Positions 9,685 through 18,486 of a stretch of DNA of 64,000 nucleotides are shown here, piece by piece (the stretch's first letter is position 1; each line of letters opens with the position of its first letter). The DNA is taken from NCBI RefSeq assembly GCF_000981585.1, contig NZ_LN831776.1:139001-203000 (forward strand), read 5' to 3'. Under the pieces are notes generated by a model. That model was not told where the DNA came from. It ran no database searches and saw nothing but the letters and a program-made list of their open reading frames with translations. The position numbers were made by a program, and so were the translations under genes. This stretch comes from Paenibacillus riograndensis SBR5. GTDB taxonomy: Bacteria; Bacillota; Bacilli; Paenibacillales; Paenibacillaceae.

Positions 9685-10716
9685 ATGTTTTTTTCGTTAG
9701 CGATTGATCCGATTGTCTTCTCCATCGGTTCACTGCCGGTTCACTGGTATGGTTTGATACTGGGTGTCGGCGCATTGGCCGGGTTGTTTTTGGCGATCCA
9801 AGAAGGCAAGCGTTTCAACATTCCGCAGGAATTTTTCATGGATATGCTGCTGCTCGGTGTGCCGTCTGCGATCATTGGTGCGCGGATTTATTTTGTGGCT
9901 TTCAAATGGGAGGATTACAAGGACAACCTTATTGATGTCTTCAAGATCTGGAACGGCGGAATCGCAATCTATGGTGCTCTGATCGGAGCTATAATTTGCG
10001 GTATTATTTATTTCCGCTACAAAGGGTATGCGTTCTGGCGCATTGCAGATATTTGCGCACCCGGACTGCTTGCGGGCCAGATGATCGGACGCTGGGGGAA
10101 TTTCGTGAACCAGGAAGCCTATGGTGGCGTTGTGGAGGAATCTTTCCTGCGCGACAAGCTGCATCTTCCTGACTTTATAGTGAACCAGATGTACATAGGA
10201 GATGCCTTCCATCATCCGACTTTCCTGTATGAATCACTCTGGAGCCTGCTGGGCATTTTACTGCTGATGGTGCTGCGCCGGCAAAAGTTTGTGCGTGCAG
10301 GCGAGATTTTCCTGTCTTATTTCATTTGGTATTCCATCGGACGCTTCTTTATCGAAGCACTGCGTACAGACAGCCTGGCTTTCAAGGGGAACAGCGGACT
10401 GGCCTCCTTCCTGAACGGATTATGGTCGCCAATGAAGTGGCTTGGTTTCGAACAGGGATATCTTGATCCGGCTTATGGAAATATCCGCAGCTCGCAGCTT
10501 TTAGCGCTGCTGACTATCTTAGCGGCTATAATACTAATCATTGTCCGGCGGGTAACAGGTCAGCCTAAGGACCATTACTCCGATCCTATTGTCAGCACCA
10601 AGGCTGCCGCAGCGGATGCTGTAGTTCCAGAAAGTGCCGCCCATACGCCGCAGAGTGCTCCACAGGTTAGACAACCGGAGCCGGAGAAAACGCCGGATGA
10701 ATTACCGAAGGAGTAG
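9685..10716 (+). CDS. lgt: prolipoprotein diacylglyceryl transferase
   Basis: Membrane enzyme that moves diacylglycerol from phosphatidylglycerol onto the lipobox cysteine of prolipoproteins. 343 residues with about seven hydrophobic segments. The Lgt signature GQMIGRWGNFVNQEAYG is at 131-147, including the essential Arg and Asn. The last 50 residues form a Pro/Ala/Glu-rich hydrophilic tail (from about 292), making the protein some 70 residues longer than the Bacillus subtilis protein. ATG 9685 follows GGAGTGTGAGAG. It lies between hprK and ppaX as in Bacillus. Confidence 0.95.
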   Translation: MFFSLAIDPIVFSIGSLPVHWYGLILGVGALAGLFLAIQEGKRFNIPQEFFMDMLLLGVPSAIIGARIYFVAFKWEDYKDNLIDVFKIWNGGIAIYGALIGAIICGIIYFRYKGYAFWRIADICAPGLLAGQMIGRWGNFVNQEAYGGVVEESFLRDKLHLPDFIVNQMYIGDAFHHPTFLYESLWSLLGILLLMVLRRQKFVRAGEIFLSYFIWYSIGRFFIEALRTDSLAFKGNSGLASFLNGLWSPMKWLGFEQGYLDPAYGNIRSSQLLALLTILAAIILIIVRRVTGQPKDHYSDPIVSTKAAAADAVVPESAAHTPQSAPQVRQPEPEKTPDELPKE

Positions 10717-10723
10717 CTGATTA

Positions 10724-11377
10724 ATGATAGAATGTATACTGTTTGATCTGGACGGAACGATTGTAAATACTAACGAGCTGATTATCAACTCGTTCATGCA
10801 CACACTGAAGGAGAATAATCTGCCCCCGCTGACCCGGGAGCAGATTATTCCCTATATGGGGACTACGCTGCATCAGCAGTTGAGTGCTTTTTCCGGCCTG
10901 GAAGATACCAGCGCGCTGGAGCTGTCTTACCGTTCCTATAATTATGCTCACCACGATGAGCTGATTGGCTCTTTTCCCCATGTGAATGAGATAATGGAGG
11001 AGCTTGCGGGCCGCGGCATCAAGCTGGGGATTGTGACGACGAAGATTCGTCCGACCACAATCAAGGCGCTGGAGATGTTCGATCTGCTGAAGTACATGGA
11101 GACCATTGTGACGGTAAACGATGTAGTTCAGCCAAAGCCTCACGCAGAGCCGGTTCTGAAGGCTGTCAGCAACCTCGGCGTTGACCCGCGGAGAACGCTG
11201 ATGGTTGGAGACAGCCCTGTCGATATCCAGTCCGCCAAAGCGGCTGGTGTCTGTGTAGCTGCAGTAGCCTGGTCGCTAAAAGGTGAAGACGTATTGCGCA
11301 AATATGAGCCCGATTATATCATCCATGATATGAAGGACATCTTCGGTATCGTGGACCAGGGGACGATGGAACCGTGA
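10724..11377 (+). CDS. ppaX: pyrophosphatase PpaX, HAD family
   Basis: Hydrolyses pyrophosphate, including that released when HprK acts as phosphorylase with inorganic phosphate. 217 residues, equal to the 216 of Bacillus subtilis PpaX. HAD motif I is FDLDGTIV with nucleophile Asp8 and acid Asp10, motif II is GIVTTK near 105, and motif III/IV is KPHAEPV...MVGDSPVD near 142-170. It starts 8 bases after lgt stops and its stop codon overlaps the yvoF start, so it is co-transcribed with hprK. Confidence 0.92.
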   Translation: MIECILFDLDGTIVNTNELIINSFMHTLKENNLPPLTREQIIPYMGTTLHQQLSAFSGLEDTSALELSYRSYNYAHHDELIGSFPHVNEIMEELAGRGIKLGIVTTKIRPTTIKALEMFDLLKYMETIVTVNDVVQPKPHAEPVLKAVSNLGVDPRRTLMVGDSPVDIQSAKAAGVCVAAVAWSLKGEDVLRKYEPDYIIHDMKDIFGIVDQGTMEP

Positions 11378-11898
11378 GAAGAGTAACCCGCTATCCCGTG
11401 GAAGGGCACAACTCCCTTTGGTACATCTACCGCACGGTCAGCCCGTGGAAAGGTGTGCGTAATTTTATCTTTATACAGATTGCCCGTTATTGTCCGATTC
11501 TGCCGGTTAAGAACTGGATATACCGTAACGTCCTGGGCATGAAGGTGGGCAAGCACACTGCGTTTGGGCTCATGGCGATGGTAGATGTATTTTTCCCGGA
11601 AAAGATTACGGTGGGCGAAAACTCTGTGATCGGCTATAATACCACAATTTTGGCCCATGAATACCTGATCAAGGAATACCGGCTGGGTGAAGTCATTATC
11701 GGTGAAAATGTACTGATCGGTGCCAATACGACGATTCTTCCTGGCGTAATCATCGGAGATGGGGCGGTTATAGCGGCCGGATCAGTAGTGCACAAGGATG
11801 TGGCGGCAGGTTCCTTTGTCGGGGGCAACCCGCTCAGGGAGCTGCGTCCGTCGGCCAGGAATGATAGGGATGACTCCGAAGATAATGATGTTATGTGA
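11374..11898 (+). CDS. yvoF: YvoF-like acyltransferase, left-handed beta-helix
   Basis: Hexapeptide-repeat transferase of the LbetaH superfamily; the acyl acceptor is unknown. 174 residues with a hydrophobic N-terminal region and then hexapeptide turns such as VGENSVIGYN, IGENVLIGAN and IGDGAVIAAG between about residues 75 and 145. The tail is acidic. The GTG start at 11374 shares GTGA with the ppaX stop codon, showing translational coupling. It is the last gene of the hprK operon, as yvoF is in Bacillus subtilis. Confidence 0.88.
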   Translation: MRRVTRYPVEGHNSLWYIYRTVSPWKGVRNFIFIQIARYCPILPVKNWIYRNVLGMKVGKHTAFGLMAMVDVFFPEKITVGENSVIGYNTTILAHEYLIKEYRLGEVIIGENVLIGANTTILPGVIIGDGAVIAAGSVVHKDVAAGSFVGGNPLRELRPSARNDRDDSEDNDVM

Positions 11899-11904
11899 AA
11901 GGTT

Positions 11905-11956
11905 GCCCTGCAGTATGGTTGCGTGCACTCACGCAGGAGCTGCGGGGCTTTGTTTT
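11905..11956 (+). terminator. terminator of the hprK operon
   Basis: The stem gccctgcag / ctgcggggc, with one G-T pair and an inner hairpin gcgtg / cacgc, is followed by TTTGTTTT. It lies directly after yvoF. Confidence 0.75.
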
Positions 11957-12120
11957 GACAACAAAAATAGTCAAAGATTAAGCAACCTCTCAGTGTCCAG
12001 CAACACGAGCGGGCGTTATACTTAAAGGATAGGCGTATTCTGCATATGGGGCGTAATGCAAGTATTTGATTGTTTTTGAAAAAGGCACCTTAGGTGTGCA
12101 GTTATACAGGAGGATATGGA

Positions 12121-13272
12121 ATGGGACAAAAGGAAAGAATTCCACAGCTGGATATATTTAGGGCAATTGCGATTCTTGCGGTGATTGCTATACATGCCAC
12201 TTCACGCACACTGGCGGAGACACTGGACACCTCGATGTTCCATCCGTTTCTGTTCATCAACAAGTTCAGCCAATTTGCTGTGCCGTCGTTCGTCTTTTTG
12301 AGCGGATTTGTGCTGTTCTACAATTATATCGACCGGCCGTTAACGGGAAAAACACTGGGAAAGTTCTATAGCCGGAGACTGATTTATATTATTGTGCCTT
12401 ATGTTGTATTTTCGCTCATGTACTTTATCCTGAAAATGACCGCAGGCCATACCTGGAATCTGCCTCTGGATGAGATGGCCCACAAGCTTGGCAAATATCT
12501 GCTTACCGGGACAGCGTATACGCATCTGTACTATATTATTATCATTATCCAGTTCTATGTGCTGTTTCCGCTTATGTTATGGTGTCTGCAAAAGGTCCGG
12601 CGGCTTGCGGCCTGGGCCCCGCTGATCGGGCTGCTGCTGCAATGGGGATTCGTGCTGCTGAACAAATATATGACGAATCATGGATACTGGCACCTGTCCA
12701 AAGGCAGTCTGTCTATTACCTACTTCTCCTACTTTCTGCTCGGGGCGGCCATTGCAGTTTATTATGGAACCTTGAAACGATGGCTGATTCTTTCGCGTGA
12801 GGGTTGGCTTTCGGGTAAAGGACCCGGGTGGATTGTGCTGTGGGTACTATGGGCTGCTGCCGGGATCATACATGTGGAACTGTGGTTCAACAGCTACACG
12901 AAGAAAACGGTGATTAACAGTCTGTGGTATGAGGGCTTCTCCAATCTTCATGCGCTGCTCTCCTGCATTGTGCTGCTGCAGCTGTCTTTCCTGCTGTATG
13001 GCACAGGCCGGCGTGTGCTGAGCCGTATGCTGATCTCTATCGGTGCCTGTTCTTTTGGGATCTATCTGCTTCATCCGGCACTGCTGTTCCTATACAGAAA
13101 ACTTCCGTTTCACGGGGGTTCACTTGCGTATACGGCTGCCATTGCCGGTGGATGGCTTGTAGCATTGCTAGGCTCCTGGCTCGTTGTAGCCGTGGTCTTC
13201 CGGTATGTGAAGCCGGCCTGGGTGGTCTTTGGCTCCGGACCGCATAAGCCGCAGAAGAAAGCAGCCCTGTAG
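12121..13272 (+). CDS. acyltransferase-3 family membrane protein
   Basis: Integral membrane acyltransferase of the OafA/YrhL (acyltransferase 3) family, which usually O-acylates cell-surface sugars or lipids. 383 residues from ATG 12121, set by AGGAGG 7 bases upstream. The N-terminal motif LDIFRAIAILAVIAIHAT carries the conserved histidine near residue 30. About ten transmembrane segments follow, with Arg/Lys-rich cytoplasmic loops and a basic C-terminus. There is no extra SGNH domain. It is a single-gene unit; the substrate cannot be read from the context. Confidence 0.85.
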   Translation: MGQKERIPQLDIFRAIAILAVIAIHATSRTLAETLDTSMFHPFLFINKFSQFAVPSFVFLSGFVLFYNYIDRPLTGKTLGKFYSRRLIYIIVPYVVFSLMYFILKMTAGHTWNLPLDEMAHKLGKYLLTGTAYTHLYYIIIIIQFYVLFPLMLWCLQKVRRLAAWAPLIGLLLQWGFVLLNKYMTNHGYWHLSKGSLSITYFSYFLLGAAIAVYYGTLKRWLILSREGWLSGKGPGWIVLWVLWAAAGIIHVELWFNSYTKKTVINSLWYEGFSNLHALLSCIVLLQLSFLLYGTGRRVLSRMLISIGACSFGIYLLHPALLFLYRKLPFHGGSLAYTAAIAGGWLVALLGSWLVVAVVFRYVKPAWVVFGSGPHKPQKKAAL

Positions 13273-13305
13273 CTTAAGTATAAGATGAAATTATATGAAC
13301 AAGTA

Positions 13306-13398
13306 GAAACGGCTACGCCGTCCTTATTAGGACGGTAACCGTTTCAGCGGGAAATAGAAGGATAATTTATAGCGTGAAGCATAGAAATTCTTATATTT
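13306..13398 (+). repeat. dispersed 94-bp repeat, copy 1
   Basis: It begins with a hairpin (gaaacggctacgccgtcctt ... aggacggtaaccgtttc) and continues with ggataatttatagcg and aaattcttata. A second copy lies on the opposite strand at 32283-32376. The two differ at roughly one position in five but share the blocks ACCGTTTCAGCG and AGGATAATTTATAGCG exactly. Confidence 0.8.
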
Positions 13399-13399
13399 A

Positions 13400-13446
13400 A
13401 AAAAAGCGCCGACTGCCCGCAATTTTGCGGTTTGGTCGGCGTTTTG
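13400..13446. terminator. bidirectional terminator between the acyltransferase gene and gntK
   Basis: The long stem gcgccgactgcccgc / gcggtttggtcggcg (13406-13441), with some wobble or mismatch, is flanked by A7 on the left and TTTT on the right. It can therefore end the convergent transcripts from both sides. Confidence 0.8.
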
Positions 13447-13482
13447 TATAAGGACGGGAGCAGCCGGATTCTTGCCGGGTTC

Positions 13483-15027
13483 TTATTCCCCGGCCTGCTC
13501 CCGCTGGAATTCAGCGATGGCCTGATACTGGCTCTCCAGGCTGCGGAATAGGGAGATATAGATGGGCAGCAGCTGCTTGTAGACGCGGGCGTGCTCCTTC
13601 ACCGGTTGATGCTGATGGGTTGAGCCGATCATGCTGAATACAATGTCAAAGGAGTCTGTGCGTCCGGTCGCGTAAAGGCCCAGCACGACCGCGCCCAGAC
13701 AAGAGCTTTCGAAGCTCTCCGGAATGACAACCTCCTGGTCGAAAATATCGGCCATCATCTGCCGCCACAGTGAGGAGCGGGCGAAGCCGCCGGTGGCATG
13801 AATTTTGGCAGGCCGCCCAATCTGCTCCTCCATGGCCAGCAGTACGGTGTACATATTGAAGATGACTCCCTCCAGCACGGAGCGGATCATATGCTCTTTG
13901 TGGTGATTCATCGTCAGCCCGAAAAAGGAGCCCCGGGCATCGGGATTCCACAGCGGCGCGCGTTCTCCGGTCAGGTAGGGGTGAAAGAGCAGGCCATTGC
14001 TGCCCGGCGGCACCTGCTCGGCAATCCGCGTCAGCACCTCATAGGGGTCAATGCCGAGGCGCTTCGCTGTCTCCACCTCGGAGGCGGCAAACTCATCCCG
14101 GACCCAGCGGAAGAGCAGGCCGCCATTGTTCACCGGGCCGCCGATGACCCAGTGCTTCTCGGTCAGGGCATAACAGAAGATCCGTCCCTTGGGATCGGTA
14201 AGCGGACGGTCCACGACCGTGCGGATGGCTCCGCTGGTGCCGATTGTGGCAGCGACGACCCCCGGCTTAATGGCGCCGACACCAAGATTGGAGAGTACAC
14301 CGTCGGTGGCCCCTACAATAAAAGGAGTAGACGGCAGCAGTCCGAGCCGCTCAGCCATCCCTGGCAGCAGCCCCTGCATGATCCGGGTGGTGGGAACAGG
14401 TTTGGAGAGACGCTCTGCAGTAATGCCGGCAATATGCAAAGCTTCTTCATCCCAGCCGAGCTGCTGCAAATTGAACATGCCTGTGGAAGAGGCAATGGAA
14501 TAGTCTATGACGTATTCACCAAATAGCTTGGCGAAGATATATTCTTTGATGGAAATGAATTTGAATGTCTGGCGGAACAGGTCCGGCTGTTCCTCGCCCA
14601 GCCACATCAGCTTCGTGAGGGGAGACATGGGGTGGATAGGCGTGCCTGTACGCAGATACAGCGCATGGCCGCCCAGTTCGTCCCGCAGGCGGGCGGCACA
14701 GCCGGCGCTGCGGTTATCTGCCCAGGTAATGCAGGGCGTCAGAGGATTGCCTGTACGGTCTACAGCAATCACACTGTGCATGGCGGAGCTGAATGACAGA
14801 AAAAGAACGGAATCCGGACGTACGGCACTGTCCTTCATTACCGTTGAAATCGTATGAAATACAGCGCTCAGGATTTGCTCCGGGTCCTGCTCTGCTACCG
14901 AAGGTGAAGGGGTGTGCAGCGGGTAGCCCTGATTTGCTTGAGCGGTGATTCTGCCATTTTCCTCAAAGAGAACAGCCTTTGTGCTTGTAGTTCCAATATC
15001 GACGCCGATCATATAGGATGTGCCCAA
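13483..15027 (-). CDS. gntK: gluconokinase, FGGY family
   Basis: Phosphorylates gluconate to 6-phosphogluconate with ATP. 514 residues, like the 513 of Bacillus subtilis GntK. The N-terminal ATP-binding loop is DIGTTSTKAV (10-19), WADNRS near 113 is the FGGY signature region, and ATGGFARS near 412 is the C-terminal glycine-rich motif. It is the last gene of the leftward gluconate operon gnd-gntR-gntP-gntK, 117 bases after gntP. The family also includes xylulo- and glycerokinases; the neighbours decide for gluconate. Confidence 0.92.
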   Translation of the reverse strand: MGTSYMIGVDIGTTSTKAVLFEENGRITAQANQGYPLHTPSPSVAEQDPEQILSAVFHTISTVMKDSAVRPDSVLFLSFSSAMHSVIAVDRTGNPLTPCITWADNRSAGCAARLRDELGGHALYLRTGTPIHPMSPLTKLMWLGEEQPDLFRQTFKFISIKEYIFAKLFGEYVIDYSIASSTGMFNLQQLGWDEEALHIAGITAERLSKPVPTTRIMQGLLPGMAERLGLLPSTPFIVGATDGVLSNLGVGAIKPGVVAATIGTSGAIRTVVDRPLTDPKGRIFCYALTEKHWVIGGPVNNGGLLFRWVRDEFAASEVETAKRLGIDPYEVLTRIAEQVPPGSNGLLFHPYLTGERAPLWNPDARGSFFGLTMNHHKEHMIRSVLEGVIFNMYTVLLAMEEQIGRPAKIHATGGFARSSLWRQMMADIFDQEVVIPESFESSCLGAVVLGLYATGRTDSFDIVFSMIGSTHQHQPVKEHARVYKQLLPIYISLFRSLESQYQAIAEFQREQAGE

Positions 15028-15144
15028 TTCTCAGACCTTCTTTCTGATGAAAATAAGGAAAGCGGGCCGGGTAAACCTGCAGCCGCCCCGTTCCGCTATC
15101 CTGATATGCTAGAGATGTAAAAAGTATAAGGTATTGGCAGTGCT

Positions 15145-16506
15145 TTAGACAAAGATGCTGAGAATCATGATGAAGGTTAGACCCACTACGGAGAGAATGG
15201 TTTCCATCACCGTCCATGATTTTAAGGTCTGTACGACAGACATGCCAAAAAATTCTTTGATCATCCAGAAGCCGGCATCATTGACATGGGATAAGACCAG
15301 CGATCCGGCACCCGTAGCAAGCACTGCCAATTCGATGTTCACACCAGGGGTTACGGCAAGGACAGGAGCGATGATGCCGGCAGCAGTAGTCATGGCCACA
15401 GTGGCTGAACCGGTAGCTACTCGGATCAAGGCAGCAATCAGCCATGCGAAAAATATTATATTTACATGGGTTTGGGTGGCCAAAGCCGCAATGGCTCCGC
15501 CGACTCCGCTGTCGATCAACACCTGCTTGAACGCTCCGCCGCCCCCGATAATCAGAATAATGGAAGCTGTCGGTGCCAGACATTCACTTGTAAAACGGGA
15601 GATTTCTTCTTTCTTGAAGCCGCGTGCAAAACCCAGCGAGAAGAAGGAAAAAACGGCTGCGATAAGCAGTGCAATGATCTCATGTCCGATAAATTTGGCA
15701 AAAGGCGTAAAGGCGCTAGAGGCCTCAGGATCTATAATATCAGCAACTGATCCCATTAGCATCAATATAACGGGCAATAGAATCGTTAACAGAGTAATCC
15801 CGAAACCGGGAAGTTCCCGGACGCTTTTGGCGGCGAATTGCTCAGCCAGCTCCCGGGGAGGCTCCACGCGTATCCGTTTGCCTATGAATTTACCGAATAA
15901 CGGTCCGGCAATAATCGCCGTGGGCAGACCTACAATCATGGAATACAGAATCGTTTTACCCAAATTTGCACCGTAGGCACCAATGGCAATCATAGGCGCC
16001 GGATGCGGCGGCACAAGGCCGTGGACGGTGGACAAGCCGGCCAGAATCGGGATTCCGATTTGCAGGAGCGGCATTTTTGTTTTGCGTGCCACCATAAAGA
16101 CCACGGGGATCAGCAGAATTAAGCCAACTTCAAAAAATACGGGGATTCCGACAACAAAACCTACCAGCATCATAGCGTAGTGGACCCTTTTCTCTCCAAA
16201 ACGGTCAACCAGCGTATCCGCAATTCGCTCCGCACCGCCGGATTCGGCCATCATTTTTCCCAGCATCGTACCTAGGCCTATAACAATCGCGATCGTGCCC
16301 AGTGTTCCGCCAAGCCCGCCGGTAATCGACTTGATCAAAGACGGGTACTCCATCCCTGCAAGCAAGCCAAGGGCCAAGGCAGAGAGAAGCAGCGTGACGA
16401 ACGGGTTCCACTTGAATCTGGCGATAAGCATAACCAGAAAAACAATGACAAGCAATGTCCAGATAAGCAATGTCGCATTATGACTAAGTCCGAATAAACT
16501 ATCCAT
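15145..16506 (-). CDS. gntP: gluconate permease, GntP family
   Basis: Imports gluconate with protons across the cytoplasmic membrane. 453 residues, the usual GntP length, with about twelve hydrophobic segments. Recognisable regions include GLGTMLGKMMAESGGAERIA near 78-97 and LVPPHPAPM near 164-172, both typical of the family. The ATG is preceded by GAGAGGA on the coding strand. The 153-base gap to gntR holds a GntR-type operator and a cre site, so gntP-gntK can be controlled separately from gnd-gntR. Confidence 0.94.
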   Translation of the reverse strand: MDSLFGLSHNATLLIWTLLVIVFLVMLIARFKWNPFVTLLLSALALGLLAGMEYPSLIKSITGGLGGTLGTIAIVIGLGTMLGKMMAESGGAERIADTLVDRFGEKRVHYAMMLVGFVVGIPVFFEVGLILLIPVVFMVARKTKMPLLQIGIPILAGLSTVHGLVPPHPAPMIAIGAYGANLGKTILYSMIVGLPTAIIAGPLFGKFIGKRIRVEPPRELAEQFAAKSVRELPGFGITLLTILLPVILMLMGSVADIIDPEASSAFTPFAKFIGHEIIALLIAAVFSFFSLGFARGFKKEEISRFTSECLAPTASIILIIGGGGAFKQVLIDSGVGGAIAALATQTHVNIIFFAWLIAALIRVATGSATVAMTTAAGIIAPVLAVTPGVNIELAVLATGAGSLVLSHVNDAGFWMIKEFFGMSVVQTLKSWTVMETILSVVGLTFIMILSIFV

Positions 16507-16571
16507 AGTGAGCGTGTCCTCTCTATTGTGGTTTCACGTGTAGCACATAGCTTAAGTTGTAGGATAACCAG

Positions 16572-16585
16572 ATTGAGCGCTTTCA
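16572..16585 (-). promoter_or_regulatory. cre site upstream of gntP
   Basis: Read on the minus strand, TGAAAGCGCTCAAT matches 12 of 14 positions of the CcpA consensus TGWAARCGYTWNCW, with a perfect AAGCGCT core. It lies between the operator at 16605-16618 and the gntP start, where bound CcpA could block elongation. Confidence 0.6.
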
Positions 16586-16604
16586 ATAAAATAATCTATT
16601 TGTA

Positions 16605-16618
16605 TACTTGTCGACAAC
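16605..16618. promoter_or_regulatory. GntR-type operator 2, upstream of gntP
   Basis: TACTTGTCGACAAC contains the perfect 10-bp palindrome TTGTCGACAA. It shares all but its two central bases with the site at 18411-18424 and resembles the Bacillus subtilis GntR site ATACTTGTATACAAG. Confidence 0.7.
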
Positions 16619-16659
16619 ATGATCAAAACAAAGGCGGGCCTTTGCTGAAAGAAGAGTAT

Positions 16660-17331
16660 TTAGGGAAGGCTGCGAATCAGCGTTTCTCCAGAGTCGGCGA
16701 AATACTCCTTAACCACCTTGTGTATAGTCTCAGGATCTCCTGAACGAAGGGCCTCTACAACCGTCCGGTGTTTATCTGCCACCCAATTCATGCGTGCTTC
16801 CCCGAGGGTGAAGCCTTTTTCTGTAGTAATCAGAATGACGGTCATCACGATGTAGCGGATGCTGTTCCACAGGTGAAGAATCCGGGTGTGATTGGCTTCT
16901 GTGACAATAGCTTCGTGAAAAGAAAAGTCCTGGAGCGCAAACTCCACATAATCATTGTGTTTGACGGCCAGCTTCATCTTGTCGATGGATTGTTCAAGCT
17001 GCTGGATTAAGGCATCCTGTATATTAACGGCCAGTCTTTGCTGGGCAAAACTCTCGATGAGGTAGCGCACATCATACAACTCTTTGACGTCCTTGATATT
17101 CAGGCCCACCACTACGGCTCCCATTCTTTCCAGACGGATCAGTCCCTCGCCAGACAAGGATTTAAGCGCTTCCCTGACAGGGGAACGGCTGGTCCCAAAA
17201 TCGGCAGCAATCCGGTTCTCGGAAAGCACCTCGCCCGGTTTGATGTGTTCATTAATAATTTGCAGCCTGAGTTCACAGGCAATCGATTCTCCAAGGGAGG
17301 CTCCTTGCAGCCAAGTGGCAGGATAATGCAT
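16660..17331 (-). CDS. gntR: gluconate operon repressor, GntR family (FCD subfamily)
   Basis: Represses the operon and is released by gluconate in Bacillus subtilis. 223 residues. The N-terminal winged helix (about 15-80) has ENRIAADFGTSRSPVREALK and the wing GLIRLERMGAVVVG. The C-terminal all-helical FCD effector domain (about 90-215) has the metal-ligand pattern with LQDFSFHEAIV near 130 and ADKHRTVVEAL near 190. It lies second in the operon, between gnd and gntP, with 136 bases between gnd and gntR. Likely targets are the two palindromes at 18411 and 16605. Confidence 0.9.
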   Translation of the reverse strand: MHYPATWLQGASLGESIACELRLQIINEHIKPGEVLSENRIAADFGTSRSPVREALKSLSGEGLIRLERMGAVVVGLNIKDVKELYDVRYLIESFAQQRLAVNIQDALIQQLEQSIDKMKLAVKHNDYVEFALQDFSFHEAIVTEANHTRILHLWNSIRYIVMTVILITTEKGFTLGEARMNWVADKHRTVVEALRSGDPETIHKVVKEYFADSGETLIRSLP

Positions 17332-17467
17332 GTAAAACGACTCCTCTATGTGATTAGTTGTAAGCTAAGTCCTGGCATTCCCTTAATTTTAGCATACAAT
17401 GTCTTCACGGTTCCATCAGTTTAACATGCCTTTTGTCCTGCACGGAGCTCATTTTGCAGTTATGAAG

Positions 17468-18376
17468 TTATTGTTCCCCCTGCACAACGGCGTGGCCGCC
17501 GAATTCATTACGGAGGGCGGCGACTACTTTGCCATGGAAAGTATCGTCCTCCAGGGAACGGTACCGCATCAGAAGCGATAGGGCAATAACCGGTGTGCTG
17601 GTTTCAAGATCAAGAGCGGTTTGAACCGTCCATTTTCCTTCTCCGGAGCTGTGCATCACCCCGCGTATACCGGAGAGCTTCGGGTCTTTGGCAAAAGCAT
17701 TCTGCGCAAGCTCCATCAGCCAGCCGCGGATCACAGAGCCGTTTGACCACAATTGTGCGACATTCTCATAGTTATAGTCAAAACTGCTTTTCTCCAGCAG
17801 CTCAAAGCCCTCGGCAATCGACTGCATCATCCCGTACTCAATGCCGTTGTGGACCATTTTCAGAAAATGGCCGCTGCCGCTTTCCCCCGAGTAGAGATAC
17901 CCCCGCTCCACTGCCAGATCGCGGAATAAGGGCTCAATTACTGTGAATACTTCAGCATCACCGCCAACCATGAAACAAGCACCATGCTCCGCGCCTTCCG
18001 TTCCCCCGGATGTGCCGGCGTCAAACAAATAAATGCCCCGTTCACGCAGCTTCCCTGAGCGCACGATGGATTCTTTATAATGGGAATTCCCGCCGTCGAT
18101 GATGATATCGCCTGCTTCAAGCAGCCCGGCAAGGGTGTCAATAACTCCTGTTACGATCTCTCCGGCCGGAACCATGACCCAGAGAATTCGGGGATGCTCC
18201 AGCTTCGTGACCATATCCTCCAGGGATGAAGCGGGAAGCGCCCCGCGCTCGGCCAATTGCAGTCCCCTTTGCGGATTGATATCGCTTACCACAAGATCAT
18301 GCCCATGGTTCAGCAGGTTCAGTGCCAGGTTGTAACCCATCTTGCCCAGTCCGATCATACCTAATTTCAATGCCAT
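17468..18376 (-). CDS. gnd: 6-phosphogluconate dehydrogenase, decarboxylating, short (NAD-type) form
   Basis: Oxidises and decarboxylates 6-phosphogluconate to ribulose 5-phosphate, the step after gluconokinase. 302 residues, the length of the short YqeC/GntZ-like class rather than the 470-residue form. The Rossmann motif is GLGKMG (9-14), the substrate motif DGGNSHYKES lies near 94, GTSGG near 120, and the catalytic Lys region GHFLKMVHNGIEYG near 167-180. The start has AAGGAG 4-9 bases upstream on the coding strand. It is the first gene of the gluconate operon, corresponding in role to gntZ of Bacillus subtilis, which is last there. Confidence 0.93.
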   Translation of the reverse strand: MALKLGMIGLGKMGYNLALNLLNHGHDLVVSDINPQRGLQLAERGALPASSLEDMVTKLEHPRILWVMVPAGEIVTGVIDTLAGLLEAGDIIIDGGNSHYKESIVRSGKLRERGIYLFDAGTSGGTEGAEHGACFMVGGDAEVFTVIEPLFRDLAVERGYLYSGESGSGHFLKMVHNGIEYGMMQSIAEGFELLEKSSFDYNYENVAQLWSNGSVIRGWLMELAQNAFAKDPKLSGIRGVMHSSGEGKWTVQTALDLETSTPVIALSLLMRYRSLEDDTFHGKVVAALRNEFGGHAVVQGEQ

Positions 18377-18410
18377 TCACTCCTTAACAGAAAATAGTGA
18401 TTAACTTGTG

Positions 18411-18424
18411 TACTTGTATACAAC
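18411..18424. promoter_or_regulatory. GntR-type operator 1, at the gluconate operon start
   Basis: TACTTGTATACAAC contains the perfect palindrome TTGTATACAA and matches the Bacillus subtilis GntR operator core. It lies about 10 bases downstream of the -10 box, over the expected transcription start, a position suited to repression. Confidence 0.75.
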
Positions 18425-18433
18425 TTAGTTTGT

Positions 18434-18463
18434 ATCTTACTACTGGGGTTAATACTTTGTAAA
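18434..18463 (-). promoter_or_regulatory. promoter of the gluconate operon
   Basis: Read leftward, TTTACA and TAAGAT are separated by 18 bases, followed by operator 1. The -35 box matches 5 of 6 and the -10 box 4 of 6 consensus bases. Confidence 0.55.
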
Positions 18464-18472
18464 GAGTAATTT

Positions 18473-18486
18473 TGTAAGCGGTTCAT
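18473..18486. promoter_or_regulatory. possible cre site upstream of the gluconate promoter
   Basis: TGTAAGCGGTTCAT matches 12 of 14 consensus positions, with mismatches at 9 and 13. It lies about 10 bases upstream of the -35 box. Confidence 0.45.
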
